The position numbers and the translations under genes are program-made. Shown here piece after piece: positions 56,243 to 64,000 of a stretch of 64,000 nucleotides of DNA (within the stretch, counting starts at the first letter, position 1; each line of letters begins with the position of its first letter). Below the pieces are notes generated by a model. It did no database searches. It was not told the origin of the DNA and was given only the letters and a program-made list of their open reading frames with translations. Location: NCBI RefSeq assembly GCF_013033355.1, contig NZ_WQDY01000001.1, forward strand, positions 310,001-374,000. Direction: 5' to 3'. Origin of the DNA: Ruegeria lacuscaerulensis. Its GTDB lineage: Bacteria > Pseudomonadota > Alphaproteobacteria > Rhodobacterales > Rhodobacteraceae.

Positions 56243-56243
56243 C

Positions 56244-56273
56244 GGTAATCTACCTAGTAGTGATGGTAATACC
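56244..56273. promoter_or_regulatory. repeated GGTA/TACC elements in LysR divergent promoter
   Basis: GGTA-ATC-TACC (56244-56254) and GGTA-A-TACC (56265-56273) are two short inverted repeats. The inner TACC and GGTA also pair across 10 bases, as in LysR binding boxes. Position between LysR and its divergent target supports an operator. Confidence 0.4.
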
Positions 56274-56347
56274 TAAGGCTGAACTTCTTTCATTTGTCAA
56301 AACATGACTCTGCCGTGGATATTCCGCGCAACACGCAGGAGGACACC

Positions 56348-56947
56348 GTGCAGCCAGAAATCCGCAAAATTGTGACGTATGACGAAGAGGTTCTGATCGA
56401 AGGCTTCCGCCCGGCGGACCGCCCGTGGCGGATGTTCGCCGTGGCCGCCGTGATCAAGAACCCCTGGGCCGGACGGTATGTCGAAGACCTGCGCCCCGAA
56501 ATTCTGGCCTATGGTCCGGTGCTGGGCGAGATGATGACCGACCGGATGGTGGCGCTGGCCGGTGGCGGTGAGGCGATCGAAGCCTATGGCAAGGCGGCCG
56601 TGGTGGGTCTGGATGGTGAGGTTGAACACGCCTCGGGCCTGATCCACACGCTGCATTTCGGCAATTTCTACCGGCAGGCAGTGGGGGCCAAATCCTACCT
56701 GTCCTTCACCAACACACGCGGCCCGGCGAATACGCCGATCATGGTGCCGATGATGGACAAGAACGATGCGGGCCGCCGGTCGCATTACTTGACGCTGCAA
56801 TTCTCCATCCCTGATGCGCCTCGCGCAGATGAGGTCGTGGTGGTGCTGGGCGGGGCGACGACGGGGCGGCCACATCATCGCATCGGAGACCGCTACAAAG
56901 ACCTGAAGGATCTGGGACATGACGTGGACAACCCGGCCTCGGTCTGA
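56348..56947 (+). CDS. DUF1185 amino acid synthesis family protein
   Basis: A 199-residue protein of the DUF1185 family, named from amino acid synthesis genes but of unknown reaction. It has RKIVTYDEEVLIEGF and a central RYVEDLRPEILAYGPVLG. GTG 56348 is chosen because AGGAGG lies 7 bases upstream; a longer in-frame ATG at 56294 has no ribosome site. It opens the catabolic operon and overlaps the hydrolase gene by 29 bases. Confidence 0.85.
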   Translation: MQPEIRKIVTYDEEVLIEGFRPADRPWRMFAVAAVIKNPWAGRYVEDLRPEILAYGPVLGEMMTDRMVALAGGGEAIEAYGKAAVVGLDGEVEHASGLIHTLHFGNFYRQAVGAKSYLSFTNTRGPANTPIMVPMMDKNDAGRRSHYLTLQFSIPDAPRADEVVVVLGGATTGRPHHRIGDRYKDLKDLGHDVDNPASV

Positions 56948-57695
56948 GATCGGCGGCCTCGCCGCGATTGACGCGGGCGAGGGGCCGCTGGTCGTCTTGC
57001 TGCACGGTGTTGGCCTGCGGGCCGAGGCGTGGGGCGCACAGATTGGCGCTCTGGTCGCGGCGGGGTTCCGGGTGCTGTGCCCGGACATGCCGGGGCATGG
57101 GGCATCTGCGTTTCACCCGGTCGATGGATTGGCGAGCTATATCGCACCCGTGGCCGCGCTGATCGACCAACCGGCGGTTTTGATCGGGCATTCGATGGGC
57201 GCGCTGATCGCAACCCGGATTGCGGCAGAGGGTGGAAACGTCAAGGGGGTGGCCGCGCTGAACGCGATTTTCCAGCGCTCGGAAGAAGCCCGTACGGCGG
57301 TTCTGGCGCGGGCTCAGGCGCTGGATGGCGAGCGGGCCAATGACCCCTCGACCACGTTGCAGCGCTGGTTCGATGACAAGGCATCCCCCGAGCGGGACGC
57401 CTGCGATAGCTGGCTGCAACAGGTCGGGCCACGCGCCTACAAGGCCGCCTATACCGTCTTCGCCGAAAGCGACGGACCGACTGCTGAGCAACTTGCCGCG
57501 ATCACCTGTCCGGCCCTGTTTCTGACGGGCGAGGATGAGCCGAACTCGACCCCGCGCATGTCGCGAGACATGGCCGCGCTTGCCCCGAACGGGCGGGCCG
57601 AGATCATCCCGAACGCGGCTCACATGATGCCGATGACACATGCCCAACAGGTCAACGCGGCTCTGTTGTCGTTTGTTAAGGAGTGCCACTCATGA
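56919..57695 (+). CDS. alpha/beta hydrolase
   Basis: A 258-residue alpha/beta hydrolase. The oxyanion HG motif is LLHGVGLRAEAWGAQ, the nucleophile serine is in IGHSMGALIA (elbow GHSMG), the acid is likely in LTGEDEPNS and the histidine in NAAHMMPM. Such enzymes cleave C-C, ester or amide bonds in ring-degradation pathways. It is embedded in the operon, coupled at both ends. Confidence 0.9.
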   Translation: MTWTTRPRSEIGGLAAIDAGEGPLVVLLHGVGLRAEAWGAQIGALVAAGFRVLCPDMPGHGASAFHPVDGLASYIAPVAALIDQPAVLIGHSMGALIATRIAAEGGNVKGVAALNAIFQRSEEARTAVLARAQALDGERANDPSTTLQRWFDDKASPERDACDSWLQQVGPRAYKAAYTVFAESDGPTAEQLAAITCPALFLTGEDEPNSTPRMSRDMAALAPNGRAEIIPNAAHMMPMTHAQQVNAALLSFVKECHS

Positions 57696-58609
57696 CGCTT
57701 GATCCCCGCGCGCTGCGCGACGCTTTCGGCAGTTTCATGACCGGTGTGACCGTGGTGACGACCCGCGATGCATCAGGCAACCCAGTCGGGTTCACGGCCA
57801 ATTCGTTCTCGTCCGTCTCGCTGGATCCGCCTTTGTTGCTGGTCTGTCCGGGCAAGTTTCTATCCAGCTATGAGGTGTTTGCGGGCTGCAGCCACTTTGC
57901 CGTCAACATTCTGGCCGAGGGGCAGCAGGACGCCTCGAACACGTTCGCAAGCTATAAGGGCGACCGTTTCGCCAAAGTGGCCCACAGCACAGGGGCCCAT
58001 GATCTGCCGCTGGTCGACGGTGCGCTGGCGCAGTTCTGTTGCTCGACTCATCAGACGATCCCGGCGGGTGACCATACGGTGCTGATCGGGCAGGTCACGG
58101 ATTTCTCGCATGCCGGGGGGCGGGGGCTCGGTTATGTGGGCGGCTCGTATTTCAGCCTTGGGCTGGAACAGGAGATGGACAGCGATCAGCCCACCATCTG
58201 CGGCGCGATCATCCGGGCCGGCGACGCGGTTCTGATGGAGCGGCGGGGGACCACGCACAGCCCCTTCCACATCGCCGGTGCCGAGCCCGGCGGGCAGCGT
58301 CTGCGGTTGGCGCAGGGTCTGGCGGACCGGGGGATCAAGGCGCGGCTAGAGCAGGTCTATTCCTCGTTCAACGATGCGACGACCAAGCTGCATTACACGT
58401 TCTTTCTGGCGTCATTCGCCGGGGCAGCGATCCCCGAAGGGACCGAGTGGATCGCCATCGAACACCTGCCCAACCTGACATACGCCACCCCGTCGGTGGG
58501 CAAAATGATGAGACGCTTTGCGCTGGAAGCGCGCGAAGGGGATTTTTCGCTCTACCTTGGCGATGCCGACCGGGGTGAGCTGCACAGTTTCGACAAAGGA
58601 GCCGGTTGA
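57692..58609 (+). CDS. flavin reductase with C-terminal Nudix-like domain
   Basis: A 305-residue protein. Residues 1-160 are a FMN-dependent flavin reductase of the HpaC/DIM6-NTAB type (DAFGSFMTGVTVVTTRDASG, FTANSFSSVSLDPPL). The remaining 140 residues are an unusual extension that looks like a Nudix fold (VLMERRGTTHSPFHIAGAEP), without the catalytic REXXEE box. ATG 57692 follows AAGGAG by 8 bases. It should supply reduced flavin to the adjacent monooxygenase. Confidence 0.87.
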   Translation: MTLDPRALRDAFGSFMTGVTVVTTRDASGNPVGFTANSFSSVSLDPPLLLVCPGKFLSSYEVFAGCSHFAVNILAEGQQDASNTFASYKGDRFAKVAHSTGAHDLPLVDGALAQFCCSTHQTIPAGDHTVLIGQVTDFSHAGGRGLGYVGGSYFSLGLEQEMDSDQPTICGAIIRAGDAVLMERRGTTHSPFHIAGAEPGGQRLRLAQGLADRGIKARLEQVYSSFNDATTKLHYTFFLASFAGAAIPEGTEWIAIEHLPNLTYATPSVGKMMRRFALEAREGDFSLYLGDADRGELHSFDKGAG

Positions 58610-59643
58610 TGGAGTTTTCTCTCTTTGCCCATATGGAACGTCTGACACCCGATCAGCCCCATGACGTGTTGCATGATGAGTTCGTGAGCCTCGTGAAAAT
58701 GGCCGATGATGGCGGCATGCGCGCGGTCTGGACGGGTGAACATCACGGGATGGAATTTACCATCGCGCCGAATCCGTTCCTGTCTCTGGTCGATCTGGCG
58801 CATCACACCAAGAATGTGCGCTTGGGCACTGGTACGGTGATCGCGCCGTTCTGGCATCCGATCAAGCTGGCCGGTGAGGCCGCGGCGGCGGACCAGATGA
58901 CCAAGGGCCGGATCGAGCTGGGGATCGCGCGCGGGGCCTATTCCTATGAATACGAGCGACTGATGCCCGGCATGGACGCGTGGGAGGCCGGGCAGCGCAT
59001 GCGCGAATGCACCCCCCTGGTGCCGCAAATCTGGCGCGGGGATTGTGCGCATGAGGGCGAGTTTTATTCGTTCCCGGCGGCCACCTCGGCCCCGAAACCG
59101 TATCAGGAAGGTGGCCCCCCGATCTGGATCGCCGCGCGTGATCCCAACAGCCACGAATTCGGAGTTCACAACGGGTTCAACATTCAGGTCACGCCGCTGT
59201 GGCAGGGCATGGAAGAGATTGAGACGCTGATGGGCCGTTTCAATGCCGCCTGCGAAAGCTATTCCGGCCCACGCCCCAAGATCATGCTGTTGCATCACAC
59301 CTATGTAGGTGCGGATGAAGATGACGTGGCGCAGGGTGTGCAGGAATTGCGCCGTTATTACAACTACTTCGGCGCATGGTTCCTGAACAAGCGGCCCGTG
59401 CAGCAAGGGTTGATCCAGCCGATCTCGGATCAGGAGATGGACGCCAACCCGATGTATACGACCGAGAAACTGGGCCAGGATCTGACCGTTGGCACAACGC
59501 AGCAGGTGATCGACAGGATCAAACGGTACGAGGATTTGGGATATGATGAGTTCTCGTTCTGGGTCGATAGCGGCATGACCAATGACCGCAAGCGCGCCTC
59601 GTTGGCGCGGTTCATCGACGAAGTCATGCCAGCCTTTCAGTGA
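58609..59643 (+). CDS. luciferase-like (LLM) flavin-dependent monooxygenase
   Basis: A 344-residue TIM-barrel oxygenase of the bacterial-luciferase class, needing FMNH2 from a partner reductase. Features are MRAVWTGEHHGMEFT, VRLGTGTVIAPFWHP, GRIELGIARGAY and the C-terminal VGTTQQVIDRIKRYEDLGYDE region in part. The start overlaps the reductase stop (TGATG). In the trigonelline pathway a similar pair opens an N-methylpyridinium ring, so a heterocycle substrate is the leading guess (inference). Confidence 0.92.
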   Translation: MEFSLFAHMERLTPDQPHDVLHDEFVSLVKMADDGGMRAVWTGEHHGMEFTIAPNPFLSLVDLAHHTKNVRLGTGTVIAPFWHPIKLAGEAAAADQMTKGRIELGIARGAYSYEYERLMPGMDAWEAGQRMRECTPLVPQIWRGDCAHEGEFYSFPAATSAPKPYQEGGPPIWIAARDPNSHEFGVHNGFNIQVTPLWQGMEEIETLMGRFNAACESYSGPRPKIMLLHHTYVGADEDDVAQGVQELRRYYNYFGAWFLNKRPVQQGLIQPISDQEMDANPMYTTEKLGQDLTVGTTQQVIDRIKRYEDLGYDEFSFWVDSGMTNDRKRASLARFIDEVMPAFQ

Positions 59644-59651
59644 GGAACACC

Positions 59652-61130
59652 ATGGGAAACCTTCCACATTTTCAGCTTTTCATTGACGGCGCATGGTCCG
59701 AGGGCGCGGATGCGCAGGTCATGACTTCGGAAAACCCGGCCACCGGGCAGGGCTGGGCCACGTTCGCCTGCGCCGCGCCCGATGACGTGAACCGCGCTGT
59801 GGCCGCAGCCAAGCGCGTGTTGGACGACCCCGCATGGCGCGACATGACGGCGACAGCGCGCGGTAAGTTACTGTACCGGCTGGCCGATCTGGTGGCGGAG
59901 CACGCGCAGAAGTTGGGCGAGCTGGAGACCACCGACAGCGGCAAACTGCTGGCGGAAACGGCAATGCAGACGGGCTATGTGGCCGACTATTATCGCTATT
60001 TCGCGGGGCTGGCGGACAAGGTCGAAGGCACTGTCTTGCCCATCGATAAGCCCGACATGCATGTGTTCACCACGCGCGAGCCGATCGGTGTTGTTGCCGC
60101 CATTGTGCCGTGGAATGCGCAGATGTTTCTGACGGCCACCAAGCTGGGGCCGGCGCTTGCGGCGGGGTGTTCGGTGGTGCTGAAAGCCTCGGAAATCGCC
60201 CCCGCGCCGATGTTGGAATTCGCGCGGCTGATCGAACAGGCTGGGTTCCCGCCCGGCGTTGTTTCTGTCATCACCGGCGATGCCCAGAACTGCGCGATCC
60301 CGCTGACCCGCCACGCGGATGTGGACCGCATCGCCTTTACCGGAGGACCCGAGACCGCCCGCCACGTGGTGCGCAACTCGGCCGAGAATTTCGCGGTGAC
60401 CTCGCTGGAGCTGGGTGGGAAATCTCCGATCCTTGTGTTTGACGACGCCGATCTGGACGGGGCCGCAAACGGGCTGATCGCCGGGAATTTCGGGGCCTCG
60501 GGTCAAAGCTGCGTGGCGGGAACACGGGGGTTGGTGCATCGTTCGATCCTTGAGCCGCTAATCGAAAAGATTTCACAAAAGGCCAGCGCCATTCGGCTGG
60601 GCGATCCGCTGCAGCCCGACACCCATGTCGGCCCGCTATGCACCGCCGCGCAGGTCAGAAAGATTGAGGCGACACTGGCCACAGCCCAAGGGCAGGGGGC
60701 GAGGATTCGCTTTGGCGGCGCGCCCGCAGATCGTCCGGGCAATTACATGACGCCCACGCTGGTCGAATGCGCAGTGCCTGAGACCGAGACGCTGAAGGTG
60801 GAGATGTTCGGTCCAGTCATGTCTCTGCTGCCGTTCGAGACCGAAGAAGAGGCCATCGCGCTTGCCAATTCCACGCCTTACGGTCTGGGGTCCGGCGTCT
60901 TCACGCAGAACCTTGCGCGCGCGCATCGGGTGTCGAAACGCATCCGCGCGGGGATTTGCTGGGTGAATACCTATCGTGCGATTTCCCCGATTGCGCCCTT
61001 TGGCGGGTTCAATCAGTCAGGTTACGGGCGCGAGGCCGGGGTTGAGGCGATCCTGGATTACACCCGCACCAAAACCACGTGGATCAGCACCGCGCAAGAG
61101 CCGATGGCGAACCCGTTTGTGATGCGCTAA
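59652..61130 (+). CDS. NAD(P)-dependent aldehyde dehydrogenase
   Basis: A 492-residue aldehyde dehydrogenase. General base E253 is in SLELGGKSP, catalytic C287 is in ASGQSCVAGT, and VPWNAQMFLTATKLGPALAA carries the cofactor site. ATG 59652 has GAGG 9 bases upstream. It follows the oxygenase within 9 bases and would oxidise the semialdehyde left after ring opening. Confidence 0.94.
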   Translation: MGNLPHFQLFIDGAWSEGADAQVMTSENPATGQGWATFACAAPDDVNRAVAAAKRVLDDPAWRDMTATARGKLLYRLADLVAEHAQKLGELETTDSGKLLAETAMQTGYVADYYRYFAGLADKVEGTVLPIDKPDMHVFTTREPIGVVAAIVPWNAQMFLTATKLGPALAAGCSVVLKASEIAPAPMLEFARLIEQAGFPPGVVSVITGDAQNCAIPLTRHADVDRIAFTGGPETARHVVRNSAENFAVTSLELGGKSPILVFDDADLDGAANGLIAGNFGASGQSCVAGTRGLVHRSILEPLIEKISQKASAIRLGDPLQPDTHVGPLCTAAQVRKIEATLATAQGQGARIRFGGAPADRPGNYMTPTLVECAVPETETLKVEMFGPVMSLLPFETEEEAIALANSTPYGLGSGVFTQNLARAHRVSKRIRAGICWVNTYRAISPIAPFGGFNQSGYGREAGVEAILDYTRTKTTWISTAQEPMANPFVMR

Positions 61131-61157
61131 ACCTGTGGAAACACAGGGAGAGCGCGC

Positions 61158-62024
61158 ATGAAATTGAAGACACCCCACTTCCCAGCCCCCGCAGATGCGG
61201 GGGCGCGTAAGGACATTCCTCCGATCGTCTGCTATCCGCCGGATACGCTGCCCCAACCCGATATCGCCGGGCTGAACACCCTGCGGCAAAGCGCGGTCAA
61301 AACGTCTGAGGCCACGGCGGCCCCGCGCGATGCGGCCTGTATCGAGGTGCCCGCCGGGGCCTTTGTGCGCGTGGTGTCGGTGGATGGCCCGCAGGTCGGC
61401 GATCTGAACATGTGGAACAAGCATGACCTGACCGAGCGGTTCTATTCCGGCAAAACCCGCGCGTTGCACGGTACGCACCTTTCGACCGGCGACCGCATGT
61501 GGTCCAGCTTTCCCAACATGCGCCCGATGGCAACCATCGTGGGGGACACGCTGGATTGGTACGGGTTCGATGCCTATGGCGGCTCGGTCCATGATGTGAT
61601 CGGGACGCGCTGTGATCCCTATACGGGGCGGCTGCTGTCGGGGGACGACTATCACTATTGCTGCCATTCCAACCTGACCCGCGCTTTGGCCGATCATTGC
61701 GATCTGCCGCTGCACGAGGCCGAGATGCATGTGCATGACGTACTGAACGTCTTTATGTGCACGGGCTTTACCCGCGATACCGGTCAGTACTTTATGAAGG
61801 CCAGCCCGGTGCGTCCGGGCGACTACCTTGAATTCTACGCCGAGATTGACCTGATCGTGGGCCTTTCGGCCTGTCCCGGCGGCGATTGTTCCTCCGAGCA
61901 TTCCTCGGACGCCGCCGCCTGTTACCCTCTGTTGATGGAGGTCTATGACCCCGGAGAGGATGCCCGCGCGGCCCATGTTCAGCCGCCGCGATCCGCCTAT
62001 GACCGGACCCACGGCACGGGCTAG
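61158..62024 (+). CDS. DUF1989 (urea carboxylase-associated family) protein
   Basis: A 288-residue DUF1989 protein: EVPAGAFVRVVSVDGPQVGD opens the domain, YHYCCHSNLTRAL and PLHEAEMHVHDVLNVFM provide His, Cys and acidic residues that could bind metal, and GLSACPGGDCSS is a conserved cysteine motif. Members occur near urea carboxylase and in amino acid catabolism but have no settled reaction. It ends the operon and overlaps the convergent argE-like gene by 4 bases. Confidence 0.85.
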   Translation: MKLKTPHFPAPADAGARKDIPPIVCYPPDTLPQPDIAGLNTLRQSAVKTSEATAAPRDAACIEVPAGAFVRVVSVDGPQVGDLNMWNKHDLTERFYSGKTRALHGTHLSTGDRMWSSFPNMRPMATIVGDTLDWYGFDAYGGSVHDVIGTRCDPYTGRLLSGDDYHYCCHSNLTRALADHCDLPLHEAEMHVHDVLNVFMCTGFTRDTGQYFMKASPVRPGDYLEFYAEIDLIVGLSACPGGDCSSEHSSDAAACYPLLMEVYDPGEDARAAHVQPPRSAYDRTHGTG

Positions 62025-63178
62025 GCGATCAGGCGGCGGCCCAATCGGTCGAGCATCCGGCAACACAGGTCCAGCTGCTCGATCTCGACATATTCGTCGG
62101 CCCTGTGCGCCTGTGTGATCGAGCCCGGGCCGCAGACGATAGCGTGAACGCCAAGCTGCTGGAACAGACCGGCCTCGGTGGCGAAGGCGACGGTGCCGGT
62201 GCCATTGGCGCCGGTCAGCTCGGCCACCAGTTTGCGGGCGGCGTTGTCCTCCATCGGCTCGAGCCCTTGCACCTCAGCCACCACGTCTTGGGTGATGCTG
62301 GCCTCGGGGTGGACGGCCTGCATCTCGGGCAGCAGGGTATGGGTCACGTAATCGCTGAGCGTTTGGTTGACGAGGTCCGCGTCACTGGCCTGCACCGGGC
62401 GCATTTCCCAACCGATCTCGGCTTTGCTGGCGATCACGTTATGGGCCACGCCGCCGTTGAAGAACCCGACATTGATCGTGGTCCATGGGGGTTCAAACAA
62501 GCTGCCCGCAGGGGCGCGGGACTTCAGAACATGGCGTAATTCCAACAGCTTGCTGACATAGCGCGCGGCGTATTCGGCGGCGTTCACGCCGTCATCCGGG
62601 GCCGAGCTGTGACCCTCCAGACCGGTAAAACGCGTGGTGTATTCAAAGCAACCCTTATGGCCTTCGATCACCCGCATTTCGGTCGGTTCGCCGATGATGG
62701 CAATGTCCGGAACAATGCCGCGTTCGGAGAGGTCATTGACCAAATTCTGCGCGCCTAGACAGCCGGTTTCCTCATCATAGGTAAAGGCGAAATGCAGCGG
62801 TTGGGTCAGTTTTTCAACGTCTAACGCTTCGGCAAAGGCCAGAGACGCCGCGATAAACCCCTTCATATCGCAGGTGCCGCGCCCATACAGGCGGCCGTTA
62901 CGCTCAACCATTTCGAACGGGTCCGAGGTCCAGTCCTGATCGGCCACCGGCACCACATCCGTGTGGCCGGATAGCAGGATGCCGCCGGTCTTGTCGGGGC
63001 CAAGGGTGGCAAAGACATTGGCCTTCTTGCCCGTTGCATCGCGTGTTTCGATACAGCGCGCACCCAAGGCCTGAAGGTGGTCGGTCAGGTATCGGATGGC
63101 CTCAAGATTGCTGTCCGCAGATACAGTTTCAAAGGCGATCAGATCGGCGAGGATTTCGGTGGTTCTGGTCAGGGTCAT
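62021..63178 (-). CDS. ArgE/DapE family deacylase
   Basis: A 385-residue M20 zinc peptidase of the ArgE type. Metal ligands are in LSGHTDVVP (H, D), GTCDMKGFIA (D) and the general-base region YDEETGCLGA (E). True ArgE removes acetate from N-acetylornithine. Its coupling to an M24 enzyme instead of arginine genes suggests that it deacylates the product of that enzyme. Starts overlap by 4 bases (ATGA). Confidence 0.88.
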   Translation of the reverse strand: MTLTRTTEILADLIAFETVSADSNLEAIRYLTDHLQALGARCIETRDATGKKANVFATLGPDKTGGILLSGHTDVVPVADQDWTSDPFEMVERNGRLYGRGTCDMKGFIAASLAFAEALDVEKLTQPLHFAFTYDEETGCLGAQNLVNDLSERGIVPDIAIIGEPTEMRVIEGHKGCFEYTTRFTGLEGHSSAPDDGVNAAEYAARYVSKLLELRHVLKSRAPAGSLFEPPWTTINVGFFNGGVAHNVIASKAEIGWEMRPVQASDADLVNQTLSDYVTHTLLPEMQAVHPEASITQDVVAEVQGLEPMEDNAARKLVAELTGANGTGTVAFATEAGLFQQLGVHAIVCGPGSITQAHRADEYVEIEQLDLCCRMLDRLGRRLIA

Positions 63179-64000
63179 GGTTTCACGAACAGTTTGCGGG
63201 GCCGGTTACACAGACATTCTGCACGGCCGGAATCGGTGATCAGGATGGTCTCAGTGATCTCAAGGCCCCAATCGTCCATCCAAAGGCCGGGCATGAAGTG
63301 GAACGTCATGCCGGGTTCCAGCACCGTCTCATCCTCGGGGCGCAAGGAGATCGTCCGTTCACCCCAGTCCGGCGGATAGCTGAGGCCCACCGGATAGCCG
63401 CAGCGCGCGCCGCGCTCGATCCTGGCGCGCTCTAGCGGCGCGGCCAACGCCAGCGCGATATCGCGCGCCTGATTGCCCGCACGGGCGGCATCCAGCCCGG
63501 CCTCAAGCCCTTCGACAAGCGCGGCCTCGGCCCGCAGCAGGTGGTCGGGCGGCTGGCCCAGAAAGACCGACCGGCAAAAAGGCGCGTGATAGCGGCGATA
63601 GCAGCCTGACAGTTCGAAAAACGTGCATTCGCCGGATTTGAAGGGCGCGCCGTCCCATGTCAGATGCGGCGCGGCGGCATCGGGCCCCGAGGGCAGAAGG
63701 GGCACGATGGCGGCGTAATCGCCCCAATCCTCACCCACGCCCGAGATCGCGTCATGGTAAATCTGCGCCACCAGTTCGTTCTTGCGCAGGCCGGGTTCGA
63801 TCCGTTCTATCACCCCATCAATCACATGTTCCGAAATCCGCGCAGCTTTGCGCATCAGGGCGATTTCTTCACCGGATTTCACGGCACGCTGCCAGTTCAC
63901 CAAAGCGTTGCCATCGACCAACGTGGCCTGAGGCAATTCGGCGGCCAATGTCAGATGCGCCTTGGCCGAGTAATAGTAATTGTCCAACTCAACCCCGAAA
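63175..64000 (-). CDS. M24 family hydrolase, ectoine-hydrolase (DoeA/EutD)-like, 5' end outside window
   Basis: About 275 C-terminal residues are visible; the N-terminal part is beyond the right edge. The pita-bread fold segments DWGDYAAIVPLLPSG, FELSGCYRRYHAPFCRSVFLG and VGLSYPPDWGERTISLRPED strongly recall ectoine hydrolase (DoeA/EutD) and creatinase relatives, which open rings or cleave C-N bonds without the five-ligand dinuclear metal site. Its partner here is ArgE-like, not DoeB. The true substrate is open. Confidence 0.8.
   Translation of the reverse strand, partial: FGVELDNYYYSAKAHLTLAAELPQATLVDGNALVNWQRAVKSGEEIALMRKAARISEHVIDGVIERIEPGLRKNELVAQIYHDAISGVGEDWGDYAAIVPLLPSGPDAAAPHLTWDGAPFKSGECTFFELSGCYRRYHAPFCRSVFLGQPPDHLLRAEAALVEGLEAGLDAARAGNQARDIALALAAPLERARIERGARCGYPVGLSYPPDWGERTISLRPEDETVLEPGMTFHFMPGLWMDDWGLEITETILITDSGRAECLCNRPRKLFVKP

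Noticed and set aside
61017-62066. Long minus-strand frame opposite the DUF1989 gene, and similar ones at 58552-59667, 46285-47037 and 12156-12752
   Set aside because: They mirror well-supported genes in GC-rich DNA, have low-complexity His/Arg/Gly-rich translations and no family motif.
1-64000. CRISPR arrays, insertion sequences, prophage genes or biosynthetic megasynthases
   Set aside because: No repeat-spacer pattern, transposase, phage structural gene or multi-domain synthase was seen on either strand.

Overview
The window is a dense, GC-rich stretch of chromosome from an alphaproteobacterium, most probably a marine member of the Rhodobacterales (Roseobacter group). The evidence is the trgA-trgB-cysK order known from Rhodobacter sphaeroides, a photolyase-cfa pair behind a promoter that looks like the singlet-oxygen RpoE/ChrR type, several ABC importers for peptides and organic acids or amino acids, and sarcosine-oxidase-type N-demethylation genes. 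I see no insertion sequence, prophage, CRISPR array or rRNA. One tRNA-Ser(GGA) is present.

Layout. 1-3306: end of an ABC-F ATPase gene, an MFS drug exporter, ndk and a TfoX-C protein. 3447-6178: a tight operon of a CHAD protein, a ParA-type ATPase and a CYTH phosphatase, suggestive of polyphosphate-granule handling. 6159-9818: histidine kinase, response regulator and a DegP-type protease on the minus strand. 9819-10576: a non-coding stretch with hairpins and a terminator. 10577-21862: housekeeping genes (MobA/MocA-like transferase, a dimethylglycine/sarcosine-dehydrogenase-like flavoprotein, CorC/CNNM transporter, xerD, a secreted protein with a hidden 49-codon membrane protein ahead of it, aroK-aroB, a site-2 protease, ssb, a lytic transglycosylase). 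21922-28419: a peptide-type ABC importer with fused ATPases. 28744-31913: miaA, pyrH and a class V aminotransferase with an unusual leader.

31911-39794: photolyase, cyclopropane fatty acid synthase, trgA, trgB, cysK and a large MscS channel, a stress-defence block. 39885-39974: tRNA-Ser. 40016-44529: a livJHMGF importer. 44930-48437: a GtrB-GtrA-methyltransferase-GtrII-like cassette for modifying surface polysaccharide, closed by a strong terminator and followed by a YrbL-family gene.

49279-64000 is the most distinctive part. A GlxA/AraC regulator faces a soxBDAG-type operon whose delta subunit has lost all zinc-binding cysteines. A LysR gene then diverges from a coupled operon: DUF1185 protein, alpha/beta hydrolase, flavin reductase with an extra Nudix-like domain, luciferase-type (LLM) monooxygenase, aldehyde dehydrogenase, DUF1989 protein. 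An ArgE-type deacylase and an ectoine-hydrolase-like M24 enzyme converge on it. Enzyme types match a ring-opening route for an N-methylated nitrogen heterocycle (trigonelline or homarine type), with an N-methyl amino acid passed to the sarcosine-oxidase-like complex. This assignment is inference. Domain calls are mostly secure; substrates are not.
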